From Collinsella sp. (GTDB taxonomy: Bacteria > Actinomycetota > Coriobacteriia > Coriobacteriales > Coriobacteriaceae), in contig JAHYYI010000011.1 in the NCBI GenBank assembly GCA_019425045.1, forward strand, positions 1-48,611: DNA of 48,611 nucleotides. Direction: 5' to 3'. Numbering within the stretch: position 1 is the first letter of the stretch; every line of letters begins with the position of its first letter. Below, piece by piece: positions 16,310 to 24,302 of this stretch. The translations under genes were made by a program, and so were the position numbers. Below the pieces are notes generated by a model that worked only from the letters and a program-made list of their open reading frames with translations, was not told where the DNA came from and ran no database searches.

Positions 16310-17740
16310 ATGGCATCGAAGAACCTTTTGCCCGTCGTCGCACTCTGCGGCGCGCTCGCAACCGGAACGCCTGTCGCCGCTTGGGCGACTCCCGTCATGG
16401 CAGACTCCTTACCAGCAGCCCTAAGTTCCGCCCCAAATCCGTCGAGCGCCATTGCGTGCAAGCGTTTTTCGATCGCACAGGCCGCGATCTCAACCTCGGG
16501 ATGCCTTCGTCGTAATACGGACGGCTCGATAGTCGTGGATATCAATCGTTCGAACAAGGCAAGCGGCTCCCAGGCGGGGTGCGCCGTCTGCACGTGGCGC
16601 TCGGTTGTGCTCGATGCAGATGGCGATCCATGCAATTTAGAGCTGCGCATCGACATCGCTTCGGTCGATGACTCGGCGAACGGAGCGAAGGTCGTCTTCG
16701 ACGATACGTTTTTTGAGAAAGGAGGCGGTATATGTCTGGGCTGCGCCGCCGCAAATGCAGACGACACGCAGCCCACCCTCTCATTCACGGCATCGTTGCA
16801 GCTGACCAAAGCCGGCACCGATGCCGTCGCGGCGGGAGAAGCGTCCCTGCTGTTCTACGCCGTCAGCACCAAAGACACAGACGCTCATTTCGAGAAGTCA
16901 GACGGATCACTCAGCCTTACACGAGGGATAGAGGCAGGCCCTATTGAAATCGATGCCCACGCGCAAAGCAGGCAACGCATTCTTGCCGACCCGGTGCTTC
17001 TCGAAATGGAGTGGAACGGATCCGGAGCCATCGGAATTCTCCCCTCCGCGCTTGACGCCAAGACGCTCCCCTCAAACGACGAACCCATCAACGCAACCAC
17101 ACAAGAAGAGAGCGCGGACAAAGAAGCAGGTGCGGGCGACACGCCGTCGCCGACAAACAGCGTCCCAGCTTCTTTCGAAGCACCGAATGAGCCCGCTACC
17201 GATCCAAACGATCCCGAGCTCGCGGACAGTCTGGGGCTTGCTGATCCTCAAGAAATCGATGAAGGTAACTGCTGCGTGCTTGCCGCGCTCGACCACACGG
17301 AGGTCATCGACGCTGCGAACATCGAAGTTGCCGCCGCCAATCAGCCCGTCCGCAAGTCGGCCATCATCGCATTTCCCGAGTCCATCGAAGTCGTCTTTTT
17401 GCCATCGGGCGAGGTCGTGGCCCCAACACTGCTCACCCTGTTGGGCGCCAAGAATACTCGAAACGAAATTAAAAAGGTCACGGTTGTCGACCCTGCAACC
17501 ACCGCTAAACTGCGTCTATACGCCGTTGCCCCAGACGGAGGCAAAACCTTGGAATTCGATGGTGACACACTCCTAGCCTGGCGACGTCTGGACATTATGC
17601 AAGACGTCTCGTATCAGATCGAACTCGAAGGGTTTGATCGCGCCCGCGATGCCAATATCATCGCCGCGGCTATTGAATCCCCACAGCGGCTTATGACACT
17701 GCGCTTTGACTACTATCCCTATGTCCCGACAACCACCTGA
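16310..17740 (+). CDS. Large exported cysteine-containing protein of unknown function (476 aa)
   Basis: A signal peptide (NLLPVVALCGALATGTPVAA, cleavage near AWA or VMA) is followed by a beta-rich domain to about residue 240. An acidic, Ser/Thr/Pro-rich linker lies at about 245-305 (many E, D, P, T), then a second beta-rich domain. The first domain holds unusual cysteine pairs, CAVC and CLGC, and the second has GNCCVLAAL, hinting at disulfides or metal binding. TAAGGAG precedes the ATG by six bases, and it follows the LAQTG gene by 18 bases. There is no sorting signal or C-terminal helix. It is last in the operon. No named family was recognised; adhesin or pilus-like assembly is only a guess. 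Confidence 0.78.
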   Translation: MASKNLLPVVALCGALATGTPVAAWATPVMADSLPAALSSAPNPSSAIACKRFSIAQAAISTSGCLRRNTDGSIVVDINRSNKASGSQAGCAVCTWRSVVLDADGDPCNLELRIDIASVDDSANGAKVVFDDTFFEKGGGICLGCAAANADDTQPTLSFTASLQLTKAGTDAVAAGEASLLFYAVSTKDTDAHFEKSDGSLSLTRGIEAGPIEIDAHAQSRQRILADPVLLEMEWNGSGAIGILPSALDAKTLPSNDEPINATTQEESADKEAGAGDTPSPTNSVPASFEAPNEPATDPNDPELADSLGLADPQEIDEGNCCVLAALDHTEVIDAANIEVAAANQPVRKSAIIAFPESIEVVFLPSGEVVAPTLLTLLGAKNTRNEIKKVTVVDPATTAKLRLYAVAPDGGKTLEFDGDTLLAWRRLDIMQDVSYQIELEGFDRARDANIIAAAIESPQRLMTLRFDYYPYVPTTT

Positions 17741-17760
17741 GGCTTAAATACTGCGCGTCG

Positions 17761-17789
17761 TTGCTAATACCACTTATATAACGTATTAG
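17761..17789 (+). promoter_or_regulatory. Possible promoter and operator of the DUF554 gene
   Basis: TTGCTA (17761-17766), 17-base spacer, TATTAG (17784-17789). Overlapping it is a 6-bp inverted repeat TAATAC / GTATTA (17765-17770, 17783-17788), a plausible repressor site. Confidence 0.35.
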
Positions 17790-17858
17790 ATGAGTCGCGA
17801 TGTGTCTCGCATTCCATTCTGCTACGATTGCCACGTTGGCATCAATACAGGAGGGCTC

Positions 17859-18575
17859 ATGCCGGGCTTGGGAACAATCATCAACGTTGTCCTTTTAGTT
17901 GCGGGCGGTCTTTTGGGATTAGCGGGCGGTCGCTTTATCACACCGCGTATCCAAGACACGCTCATGAAAGCGTCGGGGCTGTGCGTCCTGTTTATCGGCC
18001 TTGGCGGCACCATGCAAAAGATGCTCCTTATCGATGGGAAGGCGCTGGTGACCACTGGTACCACCATGCTCATCGCCTCGTTCGCCCTCGGCTCGCTCAT
18101 CGGCGAGGCCATCAACTTGGAGGCCGCCATTGAGAACCTTGGCGAATGGCTCAAGCGCAAAACCGGCAGCGAGGGCGATAACGAGTTCACCAACGCTTTT
18201 GTCTCGACTTCGCTCACCGTGTGTATCGGCGCCATGGCCATTGTGGGATCGATTCAGGACGGCCTGCTCGGCGACTGGTCAACGCTTGCCCTCAAGGGCG
18301 CACTGGACTGCATCATCGTCTGCACCATGACGGCCTCACTTGGCCGCGGCTGCATCTTTTCCGCCCTGCCCGTCGCCGTGTTCCAGGGGACGATCACGCT
18401 GTTTGCCGGTGCACTCTCCCCCATCATGACCACGGCAGCCCTCGACAGCCTTTCGCTCGTAGGCTCCATGCTCATCTTCTGCGTCGGCGTCAACCTTATC
18501 CGTCCTCAGACCTTCCGCACTGCCAATATGCTTCCCTCCGTCATCATCGCCGTCATCTACGCCCTCCTGTTCTAA
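17859..18575 (+). CDS. DUF554 family membrane protein
   Basis: A 238-residue polytopic membrane protein with about seven helices, of the DUF554/YdfK family, whose function is unknown. Landmarks are the start MPGLGTIINVVLLVAGGLLGL, then GLCVLFIGLGGTMQKML, IASFALGSLIGEAINLE, and IGAMAIVGSIQDGLLGD. ATG 17859 is the start because AGGAGGG lies three to four bases before it, although the frame is open from 17790. A short charged loop (LKRKTGSEGDNEF) probably faces the cytoplasm. Stands alone between the surface operon and the SOS-box operon. Confidence 0.9.
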   Translation: MPGLGTIINVVLLVAGGLLGLAGGRFITPRIQDTLMKASGLCVLFIGLGGTMQKMLLIDGKALVTTGTTMLIASFALGSLIGEAINLEAAIENLGEWLKRKTGSEGDNEFTNAFVSTSLTVCIGAMAIVGSIQDGLLGDWSTLALKGALDCIIVCTMTASLGRGCIFSALPVAVFQGTITLFAGALSPIMTTAALDSLSLVGSMLIFCVGVNLIRPQTFRTANMLPSVIIAVIYALLF

Positions 18576-18594
18576 ATCTATCTACGTAGCGGTA

Positions 18595-18653
18595 TCTCGA
18601 ACATCTGTTTGATGCTGTGCTATGATATGAGGTCACCGTAGCTGTGTTCGAGA
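18595..18653 (+). repeat. 9-bp inverted repeat flanking the operon promoter
   Basis: TCTCGAACA (18595-18603) is repeated in inverse as TGTTCGAGA (18645-18653), 50 bases apart. The -10 lies between and the right arm overlaps the ribosome-binding site. Each arm contains a LexA half-site (CGAAC / GTTCG). Confidence 0.8.
18598..18626 (+). promoter_or_regulatory. LexA (SOS) box and extended -10 promoter of the TerB/BrxD/Lhr operon
   Basis: CGAACATCTGTTTG (18598-18611) matches the Gram-positive LexA box CGAAC-N4-GTTYG. It sits where the -35 should be. Ten bases after TTTG comes TGCTATGAT, an extended -10 with TATGAT at 18621-18626. LexA bound here would block polymerase. A second, weaker candidate (CGTAGCTGTGTTCG, 18637-18650) lies downstream. 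Confidence 0.65.
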
Positions 18654-18662
18654 GGAGGAGCG

Positions 18663-20417
18663 GTGGCCGACCAGGACATCAAGATGCTCATCGAGCGCAT
18701 CATGGCCGAGGCCCGGACCCATCAGTCCGCCCGCTTCTCAAACGAAACCTACGCAGACGAGCCGATTCTCAAAACCGGCCGACAGATGCAGAATTTCCTC
18801 CCCGACCAGTACCGTAAAATGCGCGAGATATCGCGCTGGCAGGATGACCCCAAGGGCGGTGCGGGCCGCTGGCTTTCGGAAGCCGAGCTTTTTTACCGCC
18901 AGGGCCTGCTGATGGCCGACTTTGAGGACGACTGTCCCTACAACGGAACCTTTAAGTCGTACTTTCCCACCTACAACGCCATGAGCGACCGGCAACTGCG
19001 CGGCTACTTTACCTGGCGTGCCCAAGTGCGCCGCGGAACCGTCGAGGAAACGTCTACGTCCTTTGCCTTTCTGTATCTCTATGAGCTGATCTGCGGCATT
19101 GGCGTAGATAATCCACTCGATGGTTTTAACAAGATCAAGGCTTTTTGGGATGTCTATCGCGCCTTCGAGCCCGGCATCGACCGGTTTGCGCGCGTGTGGC
19201 TGCAAGATTACGCCGTGTTCCACGGGCTCGACCCCAAGCTGCTTCGCGACTCTAAAACCGTCATGTTCGATAACGCCCTTATCGAACTGCGGCGCGCGGC
19301 ACGAGACCTTGTACCGGCACCGTCCGGCCAGACCCCTAAGCGTCGCAAAACCTCCGAGCCCACGCTCCCCCTTCCGCCCGATGAGGTGCGCGAGGAGCGA
19401 CTCATGGCCGCCATCAACGCCCTCTCCACGTACAACCTAAGTAGCTCGCGGCTCGACCGCAGCCACCACCGCGATCTGCGCCACGTGGCGTGCGCCGTGT
19501 ATGTCCGCATGGCGCGCTACTATGACACGCACCGAAAGACCGGCATCGTGGCAAGTTTATTTGGGGAGGAGACGGCAATGCCCTACACTATGTTTGCCTC
19601 GGCCGTATTCTTTGCGCCCGAGCGCCACGAGGACTGCGAATACCGTCTGGACCCCATCCATATCTACCGTTGCCAAAACGGCTTTTGGGAATGCATGCGT
19701 ATCCACGGTAGTAGGCAAAAGAGCAGCAAGCTCGGTGAAATGATGCGCGCCTGCGACCAACGCCTGCGCCTGGCGCTGGACCCTGCCCATCCCCTTAAGG
19801 AAGAAAAGGTCCCCAAATATCTGGCCAAGATTATCGATGACGAAATCACGGCATGGCTTTCATGGGATGCCGCACATCAGCCCGTCAAGATCGATATCGA
19901 CCTGAGCCAGCTGGGGCACATTCGGAGCGCCGCCGCACAAACGCGCGAGGCGCTTTTGATCGACGAGGAGCGCGAGGACGATGCGCTCGCACAGGTTGAC
20001 GTGGCGGGCTCCGAGCAGCTGGAAGCCAAACCCGCGTCCGACGTGATTGCCGAGGCGGTCACGGTGCCCATGGGGCAGGATGATGCCGACGAGCCGACCA
20101 TATCCACCGACCAGTTTGGTGTCGTGGCGCCGCTTCTCGCGCCAACGCCCACGTCCGCAGCAACTGCCTCCGCTGACGCTGCGAACGAACTCGCACCAGC
20201 CGCAGCCGTCTATCTGCGCGCACTGCTCGAGCAGAACACGGCGCAGGCGGCGTCGGCGGTTGAGAGGTCGGGGCAGAGCGAGGACATGCTCGTCGATACC
20301 ATCAACGAGGCGCTCTTTGACCTGGTGGGCGACACCGTAATTGAATTTAGCGCGGCAGGGCCGCAGATTATCGAGGACTACGAAGCAGACGTGAGAGGAT
20401 ACCTAGACCATGAGTGA
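18663..20417 (+). CDS. TerB N-terminal-like domain protein of a three-gene ATPase/helicase system
   Basis: A 584-residue cytoplasmic protein. The N-terminal ~200 residues (MREISRWQDDPKGGAGRWLS, YRQGLLMADFEDDCPYNGTF, YFTWRAQVRRG, YLYELICGIGVDNP) match the look of the TerB_N domain. The middle and C-terminus, with LDPAHPLKEEKVPKYLAKII, resemble TerB_C regions, followed by an acidic, Ala-rich tail. A GTG start at 18663 has GAGGAGGAG just upstream. The stop overlaps the start of the ATPase gene by eight bases. In known genomes TerB_N proteins accompany BrxD-like ATPases and Lhr-like helicases, as here; their function is unproven. The TerB name does not by itself imply tellurite resistance. The promoter carries a LexA box. 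Confidence 0.82.
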   Translation: MADQDIKMLIERIMAEARTHQSARFSNETYADEPILKTGRQMQNFLPDQYRKMREISRWQDDPKGGAGRWLSEAELFYRQGLLMADFEDDCPYNGTFKSYFPTYNAMSDRQLRGYFTWRAQVRRGTVEETSTSFAFLYLYELICGIGVDNPLDGFNKIKAFWDVYRAFEPGIDRFARVWLQDYAVFHGLDPKLLRDSKTVMFDNALIELRRAARDLVPAPSGQTPKRRKTSEPTLPLPPDEVREERLMAAINALSTYNLSSSRLDRSHHRDLRHVACAVYVRMARYYDTHRKTGIVASLFGEETAMPYTMFASAVFFAPERHEDCEYRLDPIHIYRCQNGFWECMRIHGSRQKSSKLGEMMRACDQRLRLALDPAHPLKEEKVPKYLAKIIDDEITAWLSWDAAHQPVKIDIDLSQLGHIRSAAAQTREALLIDEEREDDALAQVDVAGSEQLEAKPASDVIAEAVTVPMGQDDADEPTISTDQFGVVAPLLAPTPTSAATASADAANELAPAAAVYLRALLEQNTAQAASAVERSGQSEDMLVDTINEALFDLVGDTVIEFSAAGPQIIEDYEADVRGYLDHE

Positions 20418-21714
20418 TACCGCATCCGCAGCACCTCGCGTGCCCAAGCGCGTCGCTGCCGTCATTCTCAACTCGCTCAAGGGCGGCGTGGTCCCGCGCA
20501 TCGGCCTTCCTTACATCACCGTAGGGCGCGAGGTCGAGATCCGCGCCCTGCTCACCGATCTGAGTCTCATCGCCGACGGTGGCGCGAGCTTCCGCTTTCT
20601 GGTCGGTCGTTACGGCGCCGGCAAGAGCTTTTTGCTCCAGACCATCCGCACGCACGCCATGGGCGAGGGATTCGTCGTCGCTGATGCCGACCTGTCGCCC
20701 GAGCGCCGCCTGCAGGGCGGTCAGGGACAGGGCCTTGCCACCTACCGCGAGCTCATCCGCAATATATCGACCAAGACGCGCCCCGAGGGCGGTGCGCTCA
20801 ACCTTATTCTGGATCGCTGGGTCGCCTCGTGTGCCGACGTCGACGAGTCGGTCGTCAATGCCCAACTGGCCCCGCTCGAGGAGATGGTCCACGGCTTCGA
20901 CTTCACCCGCATGCTCCGCCGCTATCGCATGGCCGCATCCGGGGGCGACGAAGAGGCCATGAGCCGCGTGACCAAATGGATTCGCGGCGAATACCGCACC
21001 AAGAGCGAGGCACGCGCCGAGCTGGGCTCCTCGACCATCATCAGCGATGACGACTGGTACGACTACGTTAAGCTCATTGCGCGCTTTTTGGTCTGCAGCG
21101 GCTACAAGGGCATGCTGGTGCTCATCGACGAACTCGTGAATCTGTATAAGATTCCCAACGCCATCACGCGCCAATACAACTACGAAAAGATCCTGACCAT
21201 GTACAACGACACACTTCAGGGCAAGGCGCAGTACCTGGGCATGATCATGGGCGGCACGCCAACCTCCATCGAAGACCGCCGCCGCGGCGTGTTCTCCTAC
21301 GAGGCCCTGCGCAGCCGACTCGCTCAGGGTCGCTTTGCGCGCGAGGACCTTAAGGACATGCTCGCGCCCATCATCCGCCTGCAGCCACTCACCTATGAGG
21401 AGTTGCTGGTGCTCATCGAAAAACTCATGCAGATCCATGCCGGCTACTTTGGCTGGACACCCACGCTTACCGAAAACGACTTGGTGGACTTTCTCAAGAT
21501 TGAGTTTGGCCGCGTGGGGGCCGACACGCATCTGACGCCCCGCGAGGTCATCCGCGACTTTATCGAACTGCTCGATATCCTGTGTCAAAACCCCGATGCT
21601 AACGTGGCCGAGCTGCTGCAAAGCGTCGGCGGCGACGCGTTGGCGCCGCCAGCTGCAACAGGCGACACCGATACCGCAGGCGGCGACCGTAACTTCGCCG
21701 AATTCACCATCTAA
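20410..21714 (+). CDS. BrxD-like P-loop ATPase (DUF2791)
   Basis: A 434-residue ATPase of the family annotated as BREX-system ATP-binding or DUF2791. Walker A is GRYGAGKSF, with Lys72 in place. Walker B is MLVLIDELVNL, with Asp240-Glu241. Further family-like segments are IGLPYITVGREVEIRAL near the start, VVADADLSPERRLQG, and FSYEALRSRLAQGRFAREDL. The start overlaps the end of the TerB-like gene by eight bases, implying coupled translation and probably a shared complex. An ATPase of this type normally works with a helicase, which is the next gene. No methyltransferase PglX, phosphatase PglZ or BrxC is nearby, so this is not a full BREX locus. Confidence 0.9.
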   Translation: MSDTASAAPRVPKRVAAVILNSLKGGVVPRIGLPYITVGREVEIRALLTDLSLIADGGASFRFLVGRYGAGKSFLLQTIRTHAMGEGFVVADADLSPERRLQGGQGQGLATYRELIRNISTKTRPEGGALNLILDRWVASCADVDESVVNAQLAPLEEMVHGFDFTRMLRRYRMAASGGDEEAMSRVTKWIRGEYRTKSEARAELGSSTIISDDDWYDYVKLIARFLVCSGYKGMLVLIDELVNLYKIPNAITRQYNYEKILTMYNDTLQGKAQYLGMIMGGTPTSIEDRRRGVFSYEALRSRLAQGRFAREDLKDMLAPIIRLQPLTYEELLVLIEKLMQIHAGYFGWTPTLTENDLVDFLKIEFGRVGADTHLTPREVIRDFIELLDILCQNPDANVAELLQSVGGDALAPPAATGDTDTAGGDRNFAEFTI

Positions 21715-21749
21715 CCTGCCAATAAGCGACAGGTTTATTTTGGCAGGTT
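21713..21749 (+). terminator. Hairpin between the ATPase and helicase genes
   Basis: Stem AACCTGCCA / TGGCAGGTT (9 bp, 19-base loop) followed by TTATC. It begins in the ATPase stop codon. It may be a partial terminator that lowers helicase expression. Confidence 0.5.
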
Positions 21750-21830
21750 TTATCTGGGCAAACGTTGAGACTGTAATGCAGCAAGCCGTTGTCGGCAGCG
21801 TTGAGAAATTCGTTTTTGAGAGGAGGCCCC

Positions 21831-24275
21831 GTGAACGCCTTTGACCGCTACGCCCCGTTTATCCAAGACTTCATCTACTCCCACGATTGGGAGAGTCTGC
21901 GCTCCATCCAGGTTGCGGCGGCAGATGCCATCTTCAACACGCAAGACAATGTGCTCCTGACGGCATCCACGGCATCTGGCAAAACTGAGGCGGCCTTCTT
22001 TCCCATCCTGACCGAGTTTTGGGAGAACCCGCCCGCGAGCGTGGGCGCCCTCTACATTGGCCCCCTCAAAGCACTCATCAACGATCAGTTCGTCCGCCTC
22101 AACGACCTCTGCGAAGAGGCTGATATCCCTGTCTGGCACTGGCATGGCGATGTCTCGCAATCACACAAGGCTAAACTCATCAAAAAACCGAGCGGTATCC
22201 TACAGATTACGCCCGAGTCGCTCGAGGCGCTCCTGATCCATAAGCACATGGCGATCCCGCGCATGTTTTGCGACCTGCGCTATGTGGTTATCGACGAAGT
22301 CCATTCGCTCATGCGCGGCGACCGCGGCGGGCAGACGCTCTGTCTTATCGAGCGCCTCTCGCGCATGGCAGGCGTGCAGCCCCGCCGCATTGGCCTTTCG
22401 GCCACCATCGGCGACCCCGAGCGCACGGGCGCCTTTCTCTCGCAGGGAACGGGGCGCGACTGCGTTATCCCCCGCTTTGAGGAACCGCGCCGCGTGTGGC
22501 GCATCTCCATGGAGCACTTCTACAACTCGGGCCCCCAGGCACAGCAGCGGGGATTCGTAGGCACAGGTCCGCAGGAAGCCGAAGTGCTCGCATGCGAGCG
22601 CATCGAGGCGGTGGCGCCCACGGCACTGCCGGCCGACACCAAAGACATGCGCCGCAGCGGACAGCTCACACAGGAGGAGCGCCGTCAACGTCGCGAACGG
22701 GCACAGGATAAGGCTACCTCCGGGAACCGCCGCACTTCTTCGGCCCCCGAGGGCGAAGTCGATATCCCTCGGGCCGCTGAGCAGGCGCTCCTCAACCCCA
22801 CCGACACCGCGCCCGAAAACGCCGATCCCGGCATGGGCTATATCTTCGAACACACCCGCGGGCGCAAGTGCTTGGTCTTTGCCAATTCGCGCGAGGAGGC
22901 AGAGGCCGTGTGCTCCATGCTGCGCAGCTACTGCGAGAGCCGGCACGAGCCCGACCGCTTTCTCATCCACCATGGCAATCTTTCGGCATCGCTGCGCGAG
23001 ACGGCCGAGGAACTCATGCGCGATGAGGAGCAGGCGCAGACAACCGTCACCACCTCCACGCTGGAACTCGGCATCGATATCGGCCGTCTGGAACGTGCGT
23101 TTCAGATCGATGCGCCGTTTACCGTCAGCTCCTTTTTGCAGCGTATGGGGCGCACGGGCCGCCGCGATCTTCCGCCCGAGATGTGGTTTGTCATGCGCGA
23201 GGAGGAGCCCGAGTCGCGCACGATGATGCCCGAAACGATACCTTGGAAGCTCCTGCAGGGCATCGCGCTCGTACAACTCTATCGCGAAGAAAAGTGGGTC
23301 GAGCCACCCGAGCTCGATCGACTCCCCTACAGTTTGCTCTATCACCAGACCATGTCGACGCTCGCCAGCACCGGCGAGCTCACACCGGCCGAGCTTGCTC
23401 AGCGCGTGCTCACGCTGAGCTATTTCCACCGCGTCTCGGCCGATGACTATCGCGTACTGCTGCGCCACCTCATCAAGATCGACCACATCCAGGTCACCGA
23501 GGGCGGTGGGCTCATCGTGGGCCTCGCGGGCGAGCGCATCATCAACAACTTTAAGTTCTACGCTGTGTTCCAGGAAAACGAAGAGTTTACCGTTCGCAGC
23601 GAATCGGCCGAGCTGGGCACGATCGTCAATCCCCCACCGCCCGGTGAGCGCATCGCTATCGCCGGACACTGCTGGATTGTCGAGGAAGTGGACTGGAAGC
23701 GTCATACCGTCTTTGCCACGCAGGTCAAGGGCCGTGTGCCGGCCTACTTTGGCGACTGCCCCGGCGACATCAATACACACGTACTCGAGCGCATGCGCAA
23801 GGCGCTCAACGAGCACGCGGCATATCCGTACCTCATGGGCAACGCACGGGCACGCCTTGCACAGGCTCGTCATACCGCCGAGATTTCGGGGGCGGGAACT
23901 AAACCGCTCATTAACCTGGGTGGCGACACCTGGGTGCTCTTCCCCTGGTTGGGAAGCTACGCCTTTTTGGCGCTCGAGCGCATGCTCAAGATTAAATGTG
24001 CCGCGGAGCTGGGCCTTCGCGGACTCGACCCTTCACGACCGTACTTTATGCAGTTTAAGATGAAGGCCGACGAGAAGACGTTCTTTGAGGTGCTCGCAGC
24101 CGAGGTCGAAAAGGACTTCGACCCCATCGAGCTCGTCTATCCCGGCGAGGTGCCTTATTTTGATCGCTACGACGAGTACGTTCCCGAAGAGCTCGTACGC
24201 AAGGGCTTTGCCGAAGGCGTGCTCGACATCGATGGTATGAAGCAGCGCGTCCTCAGCTGGCGCGACCACGCCTAA
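21831..24275 (+). CDS. Lhr-like DEVH superfamily 2 helicase
   Basis: An 814-residue ATP-dependent helicase. Motif I is TASTASGKTEA (Lys51), motif II DEVH (155-158), motif III SAT in GLSATIGDP, and motif VI QRMGRTGRR. A charged insert of roughly 80 residues (many R, Q, E; about 240-325) separates the two RecA domains. The region after motif VI is long, with a likely winged-helix segment (LTPAELAQRVLTLSYFHRVS), as in Lhr-core and BrxH-type helicases. GTG 21831 is the start: GAGAGGAGG sits four bases upstream, and MNAFDRYAPFIQDFIYSH is a natural beginning. Third gene of the SOS-box operon, 116 bases after the ATPase gene. Likely unwinds or remodels nucleic acid for this system. Confidence 0.92.
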   Translation: MNAFDRYAPFIQDFIYSHDWESLRSIQVAAADAIFNTQDNVLLTASTASGKTEAAFFPILTEFWENPPASVGALYIGPLKALINDQFVRLNDLCEEADIPVWHWHGDVSQSHKAKLIKKPSGILQITPESLEALLIHKHMAIPRMFCDLRYVVIDEVHSLMRGDRGGQTLCLIERLSRMAGVQPRRIGLSATIGDPERTGAFLSQGTGRDCVIPRFEEPRRVWRISMEHFYNSGPQAQQRGFVGTGPQEAEVLACERIEAVAPTALPADTKDMRRSGQLTQEERRQRRERAQDKATSGNRRTSSAPEGEVDIPRAAEQALLNPTDTAPENADPGMGYIFEHTRGRKCLVFANSREEAEAVCSMLRSYCESRHEPDRFLIHHGNLSASLRETAEELMRDEEQAQTTVTTSTLELGIDIGRLERAFQIDAPFTVSSFLQRMGRTGRRDLPPEMWFVMREEEPESRTMMPETIPWKLLQGIALVQLYREEKWVEPPELDRLPYSLLYHQTMSTLASTGELTPAELAQRVLTLSYFHRVSADDYRVLLRHLIKIDHIQVTEGGGLIVGLAGERIINNFKFYAVFQENEEFTVRSESAELGTIVNPPPPGERIAIAGHCWIVEEVDWKRHTVFATQVKGRVPAYFGDCPGDINTHVLERMRKALNEHAAYPYLMGNARARLAQARHTAEISGAGTKPLINLGGDTWVLFPWLGSYAFLALERMLKIKCAAELGLRGLDPSRPYFMQFKMKADEKTFFEVLAAEVEKDFDPIELVYPGEVPYFDRYDEYVPEELVRKGFAEGVLDIDGMKQRVLSWRDHA

Positions 24276-24302
24276 GACCAGTCTTTTTTGGGACGGGGAG
24301 AC

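Noticed and set aside
18663..20417. Calling the TerB-like gene tellurite resistance
   Set aside because: TerB-type domains occur in many stress and defence loci; no terZ, terD or terC is near.
20368..21621. A 417-codon minus-strand frame across the BrxD-like gene
   Set aside because: Antisense to a gene with clear Walker motifs; no family likeness.
18663..24275. Calling the operon a BREX system
   Set aside because: Only a BrxD-like ATPase and an Lhr-like helicase are shared. PglX, PglZ, BrxA, BrxB and BrxC are absent from the window.
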